Shown piece by piece: positions 17,048 to 25,847 of a stretch of DNA of 64,000 nt. Under the pieces are notes generated by a model that searched no databases, was not told the origin of the DNA, and worked only from the letters and a program-made list of their open reading frames with translations. Source of the stretch: an uncultured Octadecabacter sp. (GTDB lineage Bacteria; Pseudomonadota; Alphaproteobacteria; Rhodobacterales; Rhodobacteraceae). Both the position numbers and the translations under genes were made by a program. Position 1 is the stretch's first letter. Each line of letters starts with the position of its first letter. The stretch lies in contig CALAGN010000038.1 of the NCBI GenBank assembly GCA_937891785.1, forward strand, positions 1 through 64,000, read 5' to 3'.

Positions 17048-17821
17048 ATGGAGGACCGGAAATTGGCAAAGGATGTCTCGTTGGATGGGCGCGTTGCGGT
17101 TGTAACGGGGGCTGCACGCGGTCTGGGTCGCGCAATCGCGGAACGGCTTGCCGCAGCAGGTGCGACGATCGTTGCGGTGGATCTTCCTGCGGCGTTGGGC
17201 GACATACCAGACACGTGGCAACATGCTCCGATCGACCTCGCGCATGATGATGCTGACAAAAAACTCGCGCAACTGGCGGCGCGGCTTGGCACGGTGGATA
17301 TCGTGATTGCGAATGCTGGTCTCGTGCCGCCGTGGCGCGGTTTGGACGCGTTGGATCGCGCTGAATGGGACCGTGTGATGCGGGTCAATACTTGGGGTGT
17401 TGCCGCGACGATCGGCGCTTTTTCCGCAGCCCTAGAAAGATCCGGTCACGGGTCGATTGTCGCGATGGCATCAATCAACGGCTATGTGGCCCACCCGAAA
17501 CAAGCGCTCTACACGGCATCCAAACATGCGGTGATCGGCATTACGCGCGCAGCGGCGCTTGATCTTGGGCCGCGTGGTGTTCGCGTGAACGCGCTTGCGC
17601 CTGGCCCGATTGCAACCGAGGCCCTTCTGGCCCGCCTTGAGACCCGTCAGAAGGCCGGTGGTCTTGCGGCGGACGCAGCGTTGAAAGACTTAGCAGGTGG
17701 GACGGCACTTGACCGCCTCGCCACGCCCGAAGACGTGGCGAACGCGGCGCATTTTCTGGCATCGGATGCCTCGGCTGGCATGACGGGTGTCATCCTGCCA
17801 GTCGAGGCGGGCCTTTCTTAG
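17048..17821 (+). CDS. Short-chain dehydrogenase/reductase (SDR)
   Basis: This 257-residue classical SDR has GAARGLG at the NAD(P) site, IANAGL, a catalytic Ser in MASINGY and Tyr-x3-Lys in YTASKHA, ending in a normal C-terminus (MTGVILPVEAGLS). It should interconvert a hydroxyl and keto group. An alternative start is the TTG at 17063, which has GGAGG eight bases upstream and would remove five residues. It is divergent from the hydroxyacyl-CoA dehydrogenase-like gene with operator b between them, and its stop overlaps the convergent sugar-isomerase gene by four bases. Confidence 0.87.
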   Translation: MEDRKLAKDVSLDGRVAVVTGAARGLGRAIAERLAAAGATIVAVDLPAALGDIPDTWQHAPIDLAHDDADKKLAQLAARLGTVDIVIANAGLVPPWRGLDALDRAEWDRVMRVNTWGVAATIGAFSAALERSGHGSIVAMASINGYVAHPKQALYTASKHAVIGITRAAALDLGPRGVRVNALAPGPIATEALLARLETRQKAGGLAADAALKDLAGGTALDRLATPEDVANAAHFLASDASAGMTGVILPVEAGLS

Positions 17822-18657
17822 GGGCGACCCTTCCAGCCGTTAGCCGCTAGGATGTCATGGCTGGCCTTGATGTCACCGTCGGGGTCGGCCCCGTCCTGAA
17901 GCGCGTCGGTGATGATTTCCAGCACTGTCACGCCAGTATAACCGATATCATCAAGTGCCTTAGCCACGGGGGCCGTGTCGACAATGCCGGTGCCAAGGCG
18001 CTCGTGCTTGAACTCGCCAAAGCCAGAATCCGAGACATGAACGTTCTTGCACATATCACCCAGAAGCCGGATCGCGTCGGCCGGGTCTTCCTTGATATAT
18101 GCACCATTGCAAACGTCGTAATTCACGCCGATCTCGGGCCCGATTAGCTTGGCCGTGTCGATCATGTCCTGCACCGTTGGCAGATAAGTGAAAGGCACGT
18201 TTTCCAACAGCAGTTCCACGCCGGTGCCTTTGGAATAAGCCAAGAGTTCCTGCATGCCTTCGACGAACCAGTTCAGCATCCAGTCGCGGGGCGGGTTGAT
18301 CAGGCTGTTCACGGGGCCGGGGATGGCGACGACGTAGGGACATTCCCATTCGGCGGCCAGATCAATAGCCTCTTTGTAGCGGTCAAGCGTATAGGCGCGC
18401 ATCAGCCGGTCGACGCCGTTGGGGTTATTGTCCAAGGCAGGGTAGCAAAAACTGCTGAACCGCCCGCCTTCGCCATTCAGCCACGATTTGTATTCGCGGC
18501 GTTCCTTGACCGTCAGTTCCCGAGGCCAACAATGTGGCGGGAAAATCATCATCTCGTATGTATCGAAGCCCAAGGCCTTGAGATGCTTCAGCGCATCAAG
18601 CCCGCTGTGGGAATAAAGAAATGGAAAGGTGCTGGCAGCGACATCATGTTGGGGCAT
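17818..18657 (-). CDS. Sugar phosphate isomerase/epimerase-like TIM-barrel protein
   Basis: This 279-residue protein belongs to the xylose isomerase-like AP-endonuclease-2 superfamily. Acidic and histidine positions typical of the metal site are visible: LLLENVPF (Glu), NYDVCNGAY (Asp), KNVHVSDSGFGEF (His, Asp) and TVLEIITD (Glu). Members isomerise or epimerise ketoses, inositol-derived intermediates or hydroxypyruvate, so the exact activity is open. It is monocistronic, divergent from the Old Yellow Enzyme gene and under operator site c. Confidence 0.8.
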   Translation of the reverse strand: MPQHDVAASTFPFLYSHSGLDALKHLKALGFDTYEMMIFPPHCWPRELTVKERREYKSWLNGEGGRFSSFCYPALDNNPNGVDRLMRAYTLDRYKEAIDLAAEWECPYVVAIPGPVNSLINPPRDWMLNWFVEGMQELLAYSKGTGVELLLENVPFTYLPTVQDMIDTAKLIGPEIGVNYDVCNGAYIKEDPADAIRLLGDMCKNVHVSDSGFGEFKHERLGTGIVDTAPVAKALDDIGYTGVTVLEIITDALQDGADPDGDIKASHDILAANGWKGRP

Positions 18658-18693
18658 TGTGGAGCTTTCTGCTTGTCAGGGTTATCGGGGCAT

Positions 18694-18727
18694 GTTCAAA
18701 TAACGCACAAACGTTACCATACCGCAC
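18694..18727. promoter_or_regulatory. IclR-type tripartite operator, site c
   Basis: GTTCAAATAACGCAC (18694-18708) is followed after four bases by GTTACCATACCGCAC (18713-18727), so here the third element extends into a second near-complete repeat. It sits between the divergent sugar-isomerase-like gene (start 18657) and the Old Yellow Enzyme gene (start 18786) and could serve both. The match to the other sites is clear; binding is inferred. Confidence 0.7.
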
Positions 18728-18785
18728 ATCCTATACCGCGGGTGCAACGCGGATCAATCTCATTTTCGGAAGGTGTTTCTCGCAG

Positions 18786-19886
18786 ATGACCAGCCAATTA
18801 TTTTCACCGTTCGATTTGGGGGGGCTGGAACTGCCCAACCGTATCGTTGTCTCGCCGATGTGCCAGTATGCGGCCACCGATGGCGTGCCTGGGCCTTGGC
18901 ACCACGCGCATCTCGGGCAGTTCGCGATGTCCGGCCCGGGCCTGATCTTTGTTGAAGCTACCGGCGTGGAGCCAAATGGGCGGATCACTCCCGGTTGCAC
19001 CGGACTATATGACGACGCGACCGAAGCGGCCTTTGCCGAGATTGTCACTTTCATAAAATCCGTGGGCGACAGCCGCGTCGGCATCCAGTTGAGCCACGCG
19101 GGACGCAAGGGCAGCACCTCCGCCCCATGGGAAGGTGGCGGGCTGATCGAAGGGGCAGGAGGATGGACCCCTGAAGCACCCTCGGTCGTGCCCTATCTTC
19201 CGGGCTGGCCGGCACCGCAGGAAATGGATGCGGCGGCGCTGGATCGCGTGAAAGACGCCTTTGCCGAGTCCGCGCGGCGGGCTGGCCGTGCTGGGTTTGA
19301 CGTGGTCGAAGTCCACGCAGCGCACGGGTATTTGCTGCATCAATTCCTGTCACCGATCACCAATACCCGCACCGATAGTTATGGTGGCTCGCTCGAAAAC
19401 CGGATGCGCTTTCCGTTGGAAGTCTTTGCGACCGTGCGAGCGGCATTCCCCGCCGACCGTCCCGTCATCCTTCGCTTGTCGGCGACAGACTGGATTGAAG
19501 GTGGGTGGGATATGGAGGGCTCGATTGCCTTCACATCGGCGCTGAAGGACCTTGGTTGCGCAGCCATCGATGTGTCCTCGGGCGGGTTGGACCAAAAGCA
19601 GGCCATCATCACAGGGCCGGGTTATCAGGTCGGGTTTGCGGAAACCTTGCGCCGCGAAGTCGGTATTCCGGTCATAGCGGTCGGACAGATCACCGACCCC
19701 GTTCAGGCCGAGACCATCATTGCCACGGGACAGGCCGATCTGGTCGCCCTTGCACGCGGCATGTTGTGGGATCCGCGCTGGACGTGGAAAGCGGCACTTG
19801 CCCTGGGCGCAGAGATATCACTGCCCGCGCCCTATGCGCGCTGCAATCCCGCACTGGCGGCGAAACCTTTTGTCACAAGGACCTGA
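18786..19886 (+). CDS. Old Yellow Enzyme, YqjM-type NADH:flavin oxidoreductase
   Basis: This 366-residue FMN TIM-barrel enzyme reduces activated C=C bonds or demethylates/oxidises amines in related members. It has Cys26 in SPMCQYAATDG, which is the redox-sensing cysteine position of YqjM, then SHAGRKGS, HAAHGYLLHQFLSP with the substrate-binding His pair, and the YGGSLENR motif. The ATG at 18786 gives the normal short N-terminus (MTSQLFSPFDLGG); the frame is open upstream but lacks family features. It is followed three bases later by an SDR gene, an apparent two-gene operon under operator c. Confidence 0.92.
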   Translation: MTSQLFSPFDLGGLELPNRIVVSPMCQYAATDGVPGPWHHAHLGQFAMSGPGLIFVEATGVEPNGRITPGCTGLYDDATEAAFAEIVTFIKSVGDSRVGIQLSHAGRKGSTSAPWEGGGLIEGAGGWTPEAPSVVPYLPGWPAPQEMDAAALDRVKDAFAESARRAGRAGFDVVEVHAAHGYLLHQFLSPITNTRTDSYGGSLENRMRFPLEVFATVRAAFPADRPVILRLSATDWIEGGWDMEGSIAFTSALKDLGCAAIDVSSGGLDQKQAIITGPGYQVGFAETLRREVGIPVIAVGQITDPVQAETIIATGQADLVALARGMLWDPRWTWKAALALGAEISLPAPYARCNPALAAKPFVTRT

Positions 19887-19889
19887 GCG

Positions 19890-20651
19890 ATGGGCGAGTT
19901 AACTGGAAAAACTGTGATCGTGACTGGTGCCTCCAAAGGTATCGGCGCGGCGACGGCACAGGCGATGGTCTCGGCGGGGGCCAACGTTATCGCACATTAC
20001 GGTGGCGACAAGGCAGGCGCTGAGGCCGCAACGGGCGGCAAAGCCACGCTGATCCAAGGGGATTTCACCGATATGGGTGCGGTTGACGCGTTCTGGCAAA
20101 ACGTGTTGGATGCGGCCAATGGCTGGGTCGACGTGCTGGTCAACAATGCTGGCATTATGCGCCAGACTGGTGGCATCAGCGATCCGATCGAGGATTGGGA
20201 CAGGGTCTGGACCGAGGCGTTGGCCGTCAATGTCACAGCACCTGCGCGGCTGATGCGCCATGCCGTGCGCGGCTGGTTAGAGGCTGATCAGTCCGGTGCC
20301 ATCATCGGCATTGGCAGCTGGGTGACGACCCGAGGCACAGCTAATCCGGGCGCGATTGCTTACGCGGCGTCGAAGGCGGCGATTTCGGCAGCGACCAAGA
20401 CTGTGGCGCGCAATTACGCGGCACAGGGCATCCTTGCCTATGTCATTTCCCCCGGAGTCGTCGCAACGCAAATGTCGGTCGACAGTGCCGCCACGACAGG
20501 CGGAATTGAGGCCGTGACTGCGACATTGCCGATGGGCGAATGGGTCCCACCTTCTGATATCGCGGAAACAGCGGTGTTTCTGGCGTCAGGCCGCGCCCGC
20601 CATCTGACGGGTGCGACCATTGACCTAAACGGTGCGGCCTACATCAGATGA
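19890..20651 (+). CDS. Short-chain dehydrogenase/reductase (SDR)
   Basis: This 253-residue classical SDR has GASKGIG (13-19), NNAGIM, catalytic Ser in GIGSWVT and Tyr-x3-Lys in YAASKAA, and a complete C-terminal LTGATIDLNGA segment. It is a probable NAD(P)-dependent alcohol/ketone oxidoreductase cotranscribed with the Old Yellow Enzyme. Its stop lies two bases from the convergent DapA-like gene. Substrate unknown. Confidence 0.88.
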   Translation: MGELTGKTVIVTGASKGIGAATAQAMVSAGANVIAHYGGDKAGAEAATGGKATLIQGDFTDMGAVDAFWQNVLDAANGWVDVLVNNAGIMRQTGGISDPIEDWDRVWTEALAVNVTAPARLMRHAVRGWLEADQSGAIIGIGSWVTTRGTANPGAIAYAASKAAISAATKTVARNYAAQGILAYVISPGVVATQMSVDSAATTGGIEAVTATLPMGEWVPPSDIAETAVFLASGRARHLTGATIDLNGAAYIR

Positions 20652-20653
20652 TG

Positions 20654-21607
20654 TTAGGCGGCAGCGGCGTCGCGGGCCTCGATTTCATCGACGATGCGGT
20701 CGAGTTTGGCCATCAGGGGCACCATCTTGGCGACACGGTGTTCGCCCTCAGCCCCAAGCGAGGCAAAGGTCGTGATCGGCGCACGTACGTCACCAACCGG
20801 ATATCCCGCCGCCGCCGCAAGCGCCTTGGAATAACACTGATGCCCGTAAAGTGGGTGGCCGTCGGTGATGATCGTGTCGAACTCGGAGATAACGGACTGC
20901 ACGGCTTGCACATCATCCCAGCGGCCTTGCTCAGCCCATTCGACAAACTTGACGGTCGCGCGGGGGATGTAGTTGCCGTAGGGGTTCACGTAACCAACCG
21001 CGCCCATCTTGTAGCTTTCCTGCACGCGGCTTCCGGCCCAGACATTCATCAACCCGTCGCTTTCGACGATGATGTCGTGAATGCGTTCCCAGTGTTGCGA
21101 GGCCTCTTTGATAAAACGGATCTGCGGGAAGGCTTTAGTCAGCTTGCCGACCAGTTTCGCACTCATATCAACGCGCGATGTGAAGGGGTTATTATAAAGC
21201 ATAATCGGCAGGTCACAGCCTTCGCAGATCGCTTTGTAGTAGTTGAAAATCTCGTCTTCTGTCGGGGTGTAGTAGTAGGGCGGGATGATCATCAATCCGT
21301 CAGCGCCAAGGTCCTGCGCCTGTTTGGAATAGCGCACGGCATTGGGCGTGTAGGCATTCATAGTGCCGACCATAACCGGAATACGGCCTGCGATGTGCTT
21401 GACAGTCGCGGCAACGAACTCCTCGCGCTCCTTATCATTGATGGTCAGAAATTCGCCGGTGGTTCCAAGGATGATGATGCCCGGAACGCCCGACGCCATT
21501 TGCCAGTCGAGGAAGCGTTCCCAAGCGGGATAATCAATGGCGACGCCACCTTCGGTGAAGGGCGTAACGGTGACAGTGTAGCTGCCGGAAAAATGTGTCT
21601 TGGTCAT
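20654..21607 (-). CDS. Dihydrodipicolinate synthase family aldolase (copy 2)
   Basis: This 317-residue DHDPS-family enzyme has LGTTGEFLTINDKER (48-61), catalytic Tyr138 in MLYNNPF and Schiff-base Lys167 in FIKEASQ. It differs clearly from copy 1 (YNNP rather than YNIPG, KEAS rather than KESS), so the two probably use different 2-oxo substrates. Its start is only 26 bases from the start of the divergent FAD oxidase, so at least one promoter must lie inside the neighbouring coding sequence. Confidence 0.87.
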   Translation of the reverse strand: MTKTHFSGSYTVTVTPFTEGGVAIDYPAWERFLDWQMASGVPGIIILGTTGEFLTINDKEREEFVAATVKHIAGRIPVMVGTMNAYTPNAVRYSKQAQDLGADGLMIIPPYYYTPTEDEIFNYYKAICEGCDLPIMLYNNPFTSRVDMSAKLVGKLTKAFPQIRFIKEASQHWERIHDIIVESDGLMNVWAGSRVQESYKMGAVGYVNPYGNYIPRATVKFVEWAEQGRWDDVQAVQSVISEFDTIITDGHPLYGHQCYSKALAAAAGYPVGDVRAPITTFASLGAEGEHRVAKMVPLMAKLDRIVDEIEARDAAAA

Positions 21608-21633
21608 GAGGTGGTCCTTTGACGGGTGGTGAG

Positions 21634-22776
21634 GTGAAAACTGTAGATGTCATTGTGATTGGCGGAGGCATCACCGGAATGCTGACCGCGTGGAATCTGG
21701 CCGAGGCGGGGCGTGAAGTCGTGCTGTTGGAAGCGGGCGAGTTGGGGGCGCAGGCTTCGGGTGCCAATGCGGGCAGTCTGCATTTGCAAATCCAGTATCC
21801 CGAGTTTGCGAAATACGGTGAAGACTGGGCGCGCGCCTATGGCCCGTGCTTGGGGTTTCTCAAGGACTCGATGGCGTTGTGGCAAGACCTGTCGCGGCGC
21901 ACAGGCGAAGACCTTGGCGTGAAGATCGGCGGTGGCATCGTCGTCGCGCAGACCGCCGCGCAGATGAAACTGATTGAACGCAAAGCCTTGATCGAGGCCG
22001 CGCATGGCGTCGAAACACAGGTCCTCGACCGCGCCGCGCTGTTCAAGCTTGCGCCATTCCTGTCCGAAAAGGCGATCGGTGGGGGATTTTGCCCGTTGGA
22101 AGGAAAGGCGAACACATTGCGCGTGACGCCCGCGGTGCAAGCCTGCGTCGAACAAGCGGGCGTGACCGTGATGCGCAACTCGCCTGTGACGGGGATCGAG
22201 GCAAAGGGGCAGGGATATCGTGTGACGACCGTCAAAGGTTCGTTTCATGTGCCAAAGGTTGTCAACGCAGCTGGTGCTTCGGCTGGCAAGATCGCGGCCA
22301 TGTTGGGCCTGAGTATTGAAATCGACGGCTTTCCGCTTCAGGTCACAGTGACCGAACCCGTCGCCCCGCTGATCCCGCATCTGATCTACTCGGCTGCTGG
22401 AAAGCTGTCGTTGAAACAGGCCCCGAACGGCGCATGCATCATTGGTGGTGGATGGTCCGCCGCCAAACGCAACGACGGAACCCTTGCGACCGATCCCGTT
22501 AGCCTGACGGGAAACATGGCCATCGCGGCCGATGTCGTACCGCAGGTTGGACAGATGCGCGCGTTGCGCAGTTGGACGGCATGGGTCAACGGCACACCTG
22601 ACTGGCGCCCTATTCTGGGCGAATTGCCGGCAGCGCCGGGGTTCTTCCTTGCGTTGTTTCCATGGGTCGGGTTTAGTGGTGCACCCATGACGGCCAAGGT
22701 GACGGCCGAATTGGTCTTGGGGCAACGCGACACCGCTTCGCTTAGGGGCATCTCTGTTCTCGCAGACCGAGGCTGA
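21634..22776 (+). CDS. DAO-family FAD-dependent oxidoreductase (glycine/D-amino acid oxidase-like), copy 2
   Basis: This roughly 380-residue flavoenzyme has an N-terminal FAD motif in VIVIGGGITGMLTAWNLAEAG, the GANAGSLHLQIQYPEF segment and a C-terminal region around FPWVGFSGAPM. It shares the xANAGSLHxQxQ signature with the oxidase at 13258-14385, so the two are paralogues. The start is a GTG at 21634 (MKTVDVIVIGGG) behind a purine-rich GGTGGTGAG; a TTG at 21619 is an alternative. It is probably a secondary-amine or D-amino-acid oxidase releasing an imine. It converges on gcvPB with five bases between the stops. Confidence 0.83.
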   Translation: MKTVDVIVIGGGITGMLTAWNLAEAGREVVLLEAGELGAQASGANAGSLHLQIQYPEFAKYGEDWARAYGPCLGFLKDSMALWQDLSRRTGEDLGVKIGGGIVVAQTAAQMKLIERKALIEAAHGVETQVLDRAALFKLAPFLSEKAIGGGFCPLEGKANTLRVTPAVQACVEQAGVTVMRNSPVTGIEAKGQGYRVTTVKGSFHVPKVVNAAGASAGKIAAMLGLSIEIDGFPLQVTVTEPVAPLIPHLIYSAAGKLSLKQAPNGACIIGGGWSAAKRNDGTLATDPVSLTGNMAIAADVVPQVGQMRALRSWTAWVNGTPDWRPILGELPAAPGFFLALFPWVGFSGAPMTAKVTAELVLGQRDTASLRGISVLADRG

Positions 22777-22781
22777 CATCG

Positions 22782-24344
22782 TCATTGCCGCCGACGCTCG
22801 GTTCTGTCTATCGCTCCGGTCTTGCGTTGATAGGCGCGCCAAGTCATCGCCCACTTTTCGGGATCTTCGAAAACATCCCCCTTTACCTGCGCGATCGGCT
22901 GGTTGTGCGGTGCGGACTTGACCATCTCGGGATCGGTTCGTGCTTCATGCGTGATTTGGGCGATAACGTCGATCCAAAGGTCGATGTCTTCTTTCGACCA
23001 CAACTCACCCGCTTCCGGGGTGAAAGGTTCGGCGACAATCCACGGTTCGTGGCTCATCCAGAATGGATCAATGCCGAAGTCCGCCATGCGGTTGGCGACG
23101 TCAACCGTCCCGACCCCTGTTTCCTCGCACAACGGGGCAAATGACCAGCGTGTCATTTCCATGCGGTTCACCGAAATCTCGGGGTTGGAAATTACCAGCC
23201 CCGGTATTTCGGACAGTCGTTTGTCCATATAGTTATTCGCGACGACAGAAATGTCCGAGGCCAGTTTGATCCCTTCGGCCCCCATCCCGCGCGTCCATGC
23301 GTAGGCTTTCACGACCTGAGGAACGTTACCCCAGAACTCGCGGACCTTACCCGCAGATTTCGGGCGGTCATTGTCGAGGATGAATTTTTCGCCAGATTTC
23401 ACCACGACGGGGCAGGGCAGGTAGGGCGCTAATGCGTCGCAACAACCAAACGCACCCACAGCGGGGCCACCGCCCGCTTTTGGCGCGCCAAAAGTCTTGT
23501 GTAACATGAACATGCATGCGTCAAAGCCCAACTCGCGGGCGGAAAGCCTGCCCATCACCCCGTTAAAGTTGGCGTGGTCGTAAAAACAGAGCGCTCCCGC
23601 CTCTTTCGCCACCCGCACCCATTCTTTGATTTCGGGATTATAGATGCCCATGTCGTCGGGATTGTTGATCATGATCAGCGCCGTCTTGTCACTGACGGCG
23701 GCTTTCAGGGCGTCCAGAGAAGGATACCCGTTTTCCTCTAGCGGAAGGTTCACAATTTTGAAACCCGCCGCTGCGGCGGTTGCCGGATTGCAGGGGTGCG
23801 CCTGGATCGACGTGATCATCTCGGTGCGCTGGTCCAGCATGCCGTGATCAGCCCAGTAGGCGCGCGCAATGATGGCCATTGTATAAGCCGCGTCGGCACC
23901 GCCTCCCGCTTGGAAAATGAACTGATCCATGCCCGACAGTGATTGCAGGATACCATCAAAGTCATGAAAAATGCTTAGAACACCCTGCAACGTGTCGGGG
24001 TGCTGATAGGGATGCACCTCGGCCAGTTCGGGGCGCAACGTTGCGTATTCCGACGTCTTGGAATTGTATTTCATCGTGCATGTGCCGAACAGGCTGACCC
24101 CCATCATGCCAAGCGTCATCTGGCTTAGGTGCAGGTAATGGCGTTGCGCTTCAAACTCTGTAATTTCGGGCAGCTCGGGGCGATCCTTGCGCGCCATGTT
24201 CGACGGGATGAGATCAGCGCCGACGGCCTTGGAGACCTCGGCCTCGGGCTCCGGGAATATCTGGCCGCGACCACCCGGTCGGCCCATTTCCATGACAATC
24301 GGTTCATCCCATTTGGCGGCGTGAAATTCGAGCAAGCGGGTCAT
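22782..24344 (-). CDS. gcvPB: Glycine dehydrogenase (decarboxylating) subunit 2
   Basis: This 520-residue fold-type I PLP protein is the C-terminal half of P-protein of the glycine cleavage system, which decarboxylates glycine and loads aminomethyl onto the lipoyl arm of H-protein. It has GTCTMKYNSK (88-96), the HPYQHPDTLQG segment, and the PLP Lys283 in MLHKTFGAPKAGGGP. Subunit 1 precedes it with a four-base overlap. The two-gene form is normal in some bacteria, but H, T and L proteins are not encoded nearby, so it must borrow them or act on something else. Confidence 0.92.
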   Translation of the reverse strand: MTRLLEFHAAKWDEPIVMEMGRPGGRGQIFPEPEAEVSKAVGADLIPSNMARKDRPELPEITEFEAQRHYLHLSQMTLGMMGVSLFGTCTMKYNSKTSEYATLRPELAEVHPYQHPDTLQGVLSIFHDFDGILQSLSGMDQFIFQAGGGADAAYTMAIIARAYWADHGMLDQRTEMITSIQAHPCNPATAAAAGFKIVNLPLEENGYPSLDALKAAVSDKTALIMINNPDDMGIYNPEIKEWVRVAKEAGALCFYDHANFNGVMGRLSARELGFDACMFMLHKTFGAPKAGGGPAVGAFGCCDALAPYLPCPVVVKSGEKFILDNDRPKSAGKVREFWGNVPQVVKAYAWTRGMGAEGIKLASDISVVANNYMDKRLSEIPGLVISNPEISVNRMEMTRWSFAPLCEETGVGTVDVANRMADFGIDPFWMSHEPWIVAEPFTPEAGELWSKEDIDLWIDVIAQITHEARTDPEMVKSAPHNQPIAQVKGDVFEDPEKWAMTWRAYQRKTGAIDRTERRRQ

Positions 24345-25747
24345 GCGAGGACCTCCTTCAATGTATCACACAGGCGGCGGATATCTGCAGCGGTATGCAC
24401 TTCGGTCACGCAGTAAAGCGCGGACTGGCCAAGGTTAAGGCCTTCGTCCGAAATGTCCTTGCCGCCGAAAATGCCATGGGTGCGTAGTGCGGTATTGATC
24501 TCGGCGACGGACTTGCCTGTGGAATCGAAATTCACCACGAATTCCTTGAAATGCCCGTCGGGCCAGACGACGGAAACGCCAGGGATGTCCGCCAACAAGC
24601 GTGCGGCATAGCGTGCGCGTGACACGATCAACCGGCCTAGTTCCGCAAAACCTTCGGGGCCAAGCAAGCTCATGTAAACTGCTGCCGCAATGGCCCAAAG
24701 GTATGTAGAATTGCCGGTCCAATCGTTGCCATCCTCGCGCATCCCGTAAGAGTTCTGATGCGGGCAGGCGAGACCAAATCCGAACTCTCCTTCGCGCTGC
24801 GTTTCGGCGATTGAGACCAAAAACCCGTTGTAGGTTCGCACATAGCGTTCCTCGTCGCGCGACGCGATAAAGCCGCCCGCGCCACCACCACATTGCATAT
24901 GAACACCAAGTGGTTGCACAGGACCAGTGACGATATCCGCGCCGTAATCGCCAGGGGCCGTTATGACACCAAGGCTGGCCGGATCGACGCCCACAATCGT
25001 TTCCGCACCCGCGGCACGCGCGAGTTTTGAAATCTGGGTCGCTTCGGATTCAATCGTGCCCAGATAGGCAGGGTTTTCGAAATAGACGGCGGCGACGTCA
25101 TCGCCGAGCTTTGCTTTCAGGTCCTCCAAATCCAGCCGGCCTGTGGCAGGATCTGCGGCTAGCGTGACCACTTCGATGCTGCCGTCCATATCGCGGGGCT
25201 GACAGTAGGTGCGGATCACCGAAAGGCGCTCGGGGTCAGACAACTGCGACACAAGTACCTTGGATCTGCCGGTGATCCGCGCGGCCATACGCATGGCGTG
25301 GCCAATTGCGCACCCCCAAGAATAGACCGGCAATTGCACCACATCGAGGTTCAGTAACGCGCCCAATTGCGATGAAAACTCGAACCACGCCTGATTGCGG
25401 CCATGATCGGATTGATAGCTCCCCCAGACATTTGTCGCGAACTCTGTCCGGCCGACAATCTCGTCCACGACGGCTGGTACGTGATGTTGCCAGACCCCTG
25501 CGCCGAGGAAGCTAAGATTGACCTCGCAATCGCCGTTGCGTTTCAGGCGGGTCACCAAATCCCGGCGCAATTCCATCTCGGACGTCAGTGCGGGCGGCAT
25601 ATCCAGCGGTGTCTTGCGATAATGATCCTGCGGGATCTGTTCAAACAGTTCCGCAACAGTGGATGCGCCGATCTCGGCCAGCATCGCATCAATTGCGCCG
25701 GGGGCCGACAGGGCCATCCACGGGTGTGATTTGGTGTCAGTAGGCAT
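24341..25747 (-). CDS. gcvPA: Glycine dehydrogenase (decarboxylating) subunit 1
   Basis: This 468-residue partner of GcvPB corresponds to the N-terminal half of single-chain P-protein. Recognisable segments are FLGAGVWQHHVPAVVDEI, the Q-S-D-H-G region, and VGVDPASLGVITAPGDYGADI with the Asp-containing loop. The start at 25747 (MPTDTKSHPW) follows GAGGAAG by six bases; a longer frame to 25822 would run up to operator d and is unlikely. The operon gcvPA-gcvPB has its own promoter region with operator site d, separate from the NAD kinase gene just upstream. Confidence 0.92.
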   Translation of the reverse strand: MPTDTKSHPWMALSAPGAIDAMLAEIGASTVAELFEQIPQDHYRKTPLDMPPALTSEMELRRDLVTRLKRNGDCEVNLSFLGAGVWQHHVPAVVDEIVGRTEFATNVWGSYQSDHGRNQAWFEFSSQLGALLNLDVVQLPVYSWGCAIGHAMRMAARITGRSKVLVSQLSDPERLSVIRTYCQPRDMDGSIEVVTLAADPATGRLDLEDLKAKLGDDVAAVYFENPAYLGTIESEATQISKLARAAGAETIVGVDPASLGVITAPGDYGADIVTGPVQPLGVHMQCGGGAGGFIASRDEERYVRTYNGFLVSIAETQREGEFGFGLACPHQNSYGMREDGNDWTGNSTYLWAIAAAVYMSLLGPEGFAELGRLIVSRARYAARLLADIPGVSVVWPDGHFKEFVVNFDSTGKSVAEINTALRTHGIFGGKDISDEGLNLGQSALYCVTEVHTAADIRRLCDTLKEVLA

Positions 25748-25814
25748 GTGGCGCTTCCTCGTTTTGATCTTGCATGGCGTCGGGCAGGGGTTGATTCTGC
25801 TCGCCTTGCCAGAA

Positions 25815-25839
25815 TTGCACAAAAGTTCGCATAACGCAC
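25815..25839. promoter_or_regulatory. IclR-type tripartite operator, site d (gcvPA-gcvPB)
   Basis: On the minus strand GTGCGTTATGCGAAC (25839-25825) is followed after four bases (TTTT) by a third half-site, GTGCAATTCT (25820-25811). It is in the 100-base gap between the NAD-kinase-like gene end (25848) and the gcvPA start (25747), giving this operon its own control point in the same regulon. Confidence 0.7.
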
Positions 25840-25847
25840 ACTGCGAT

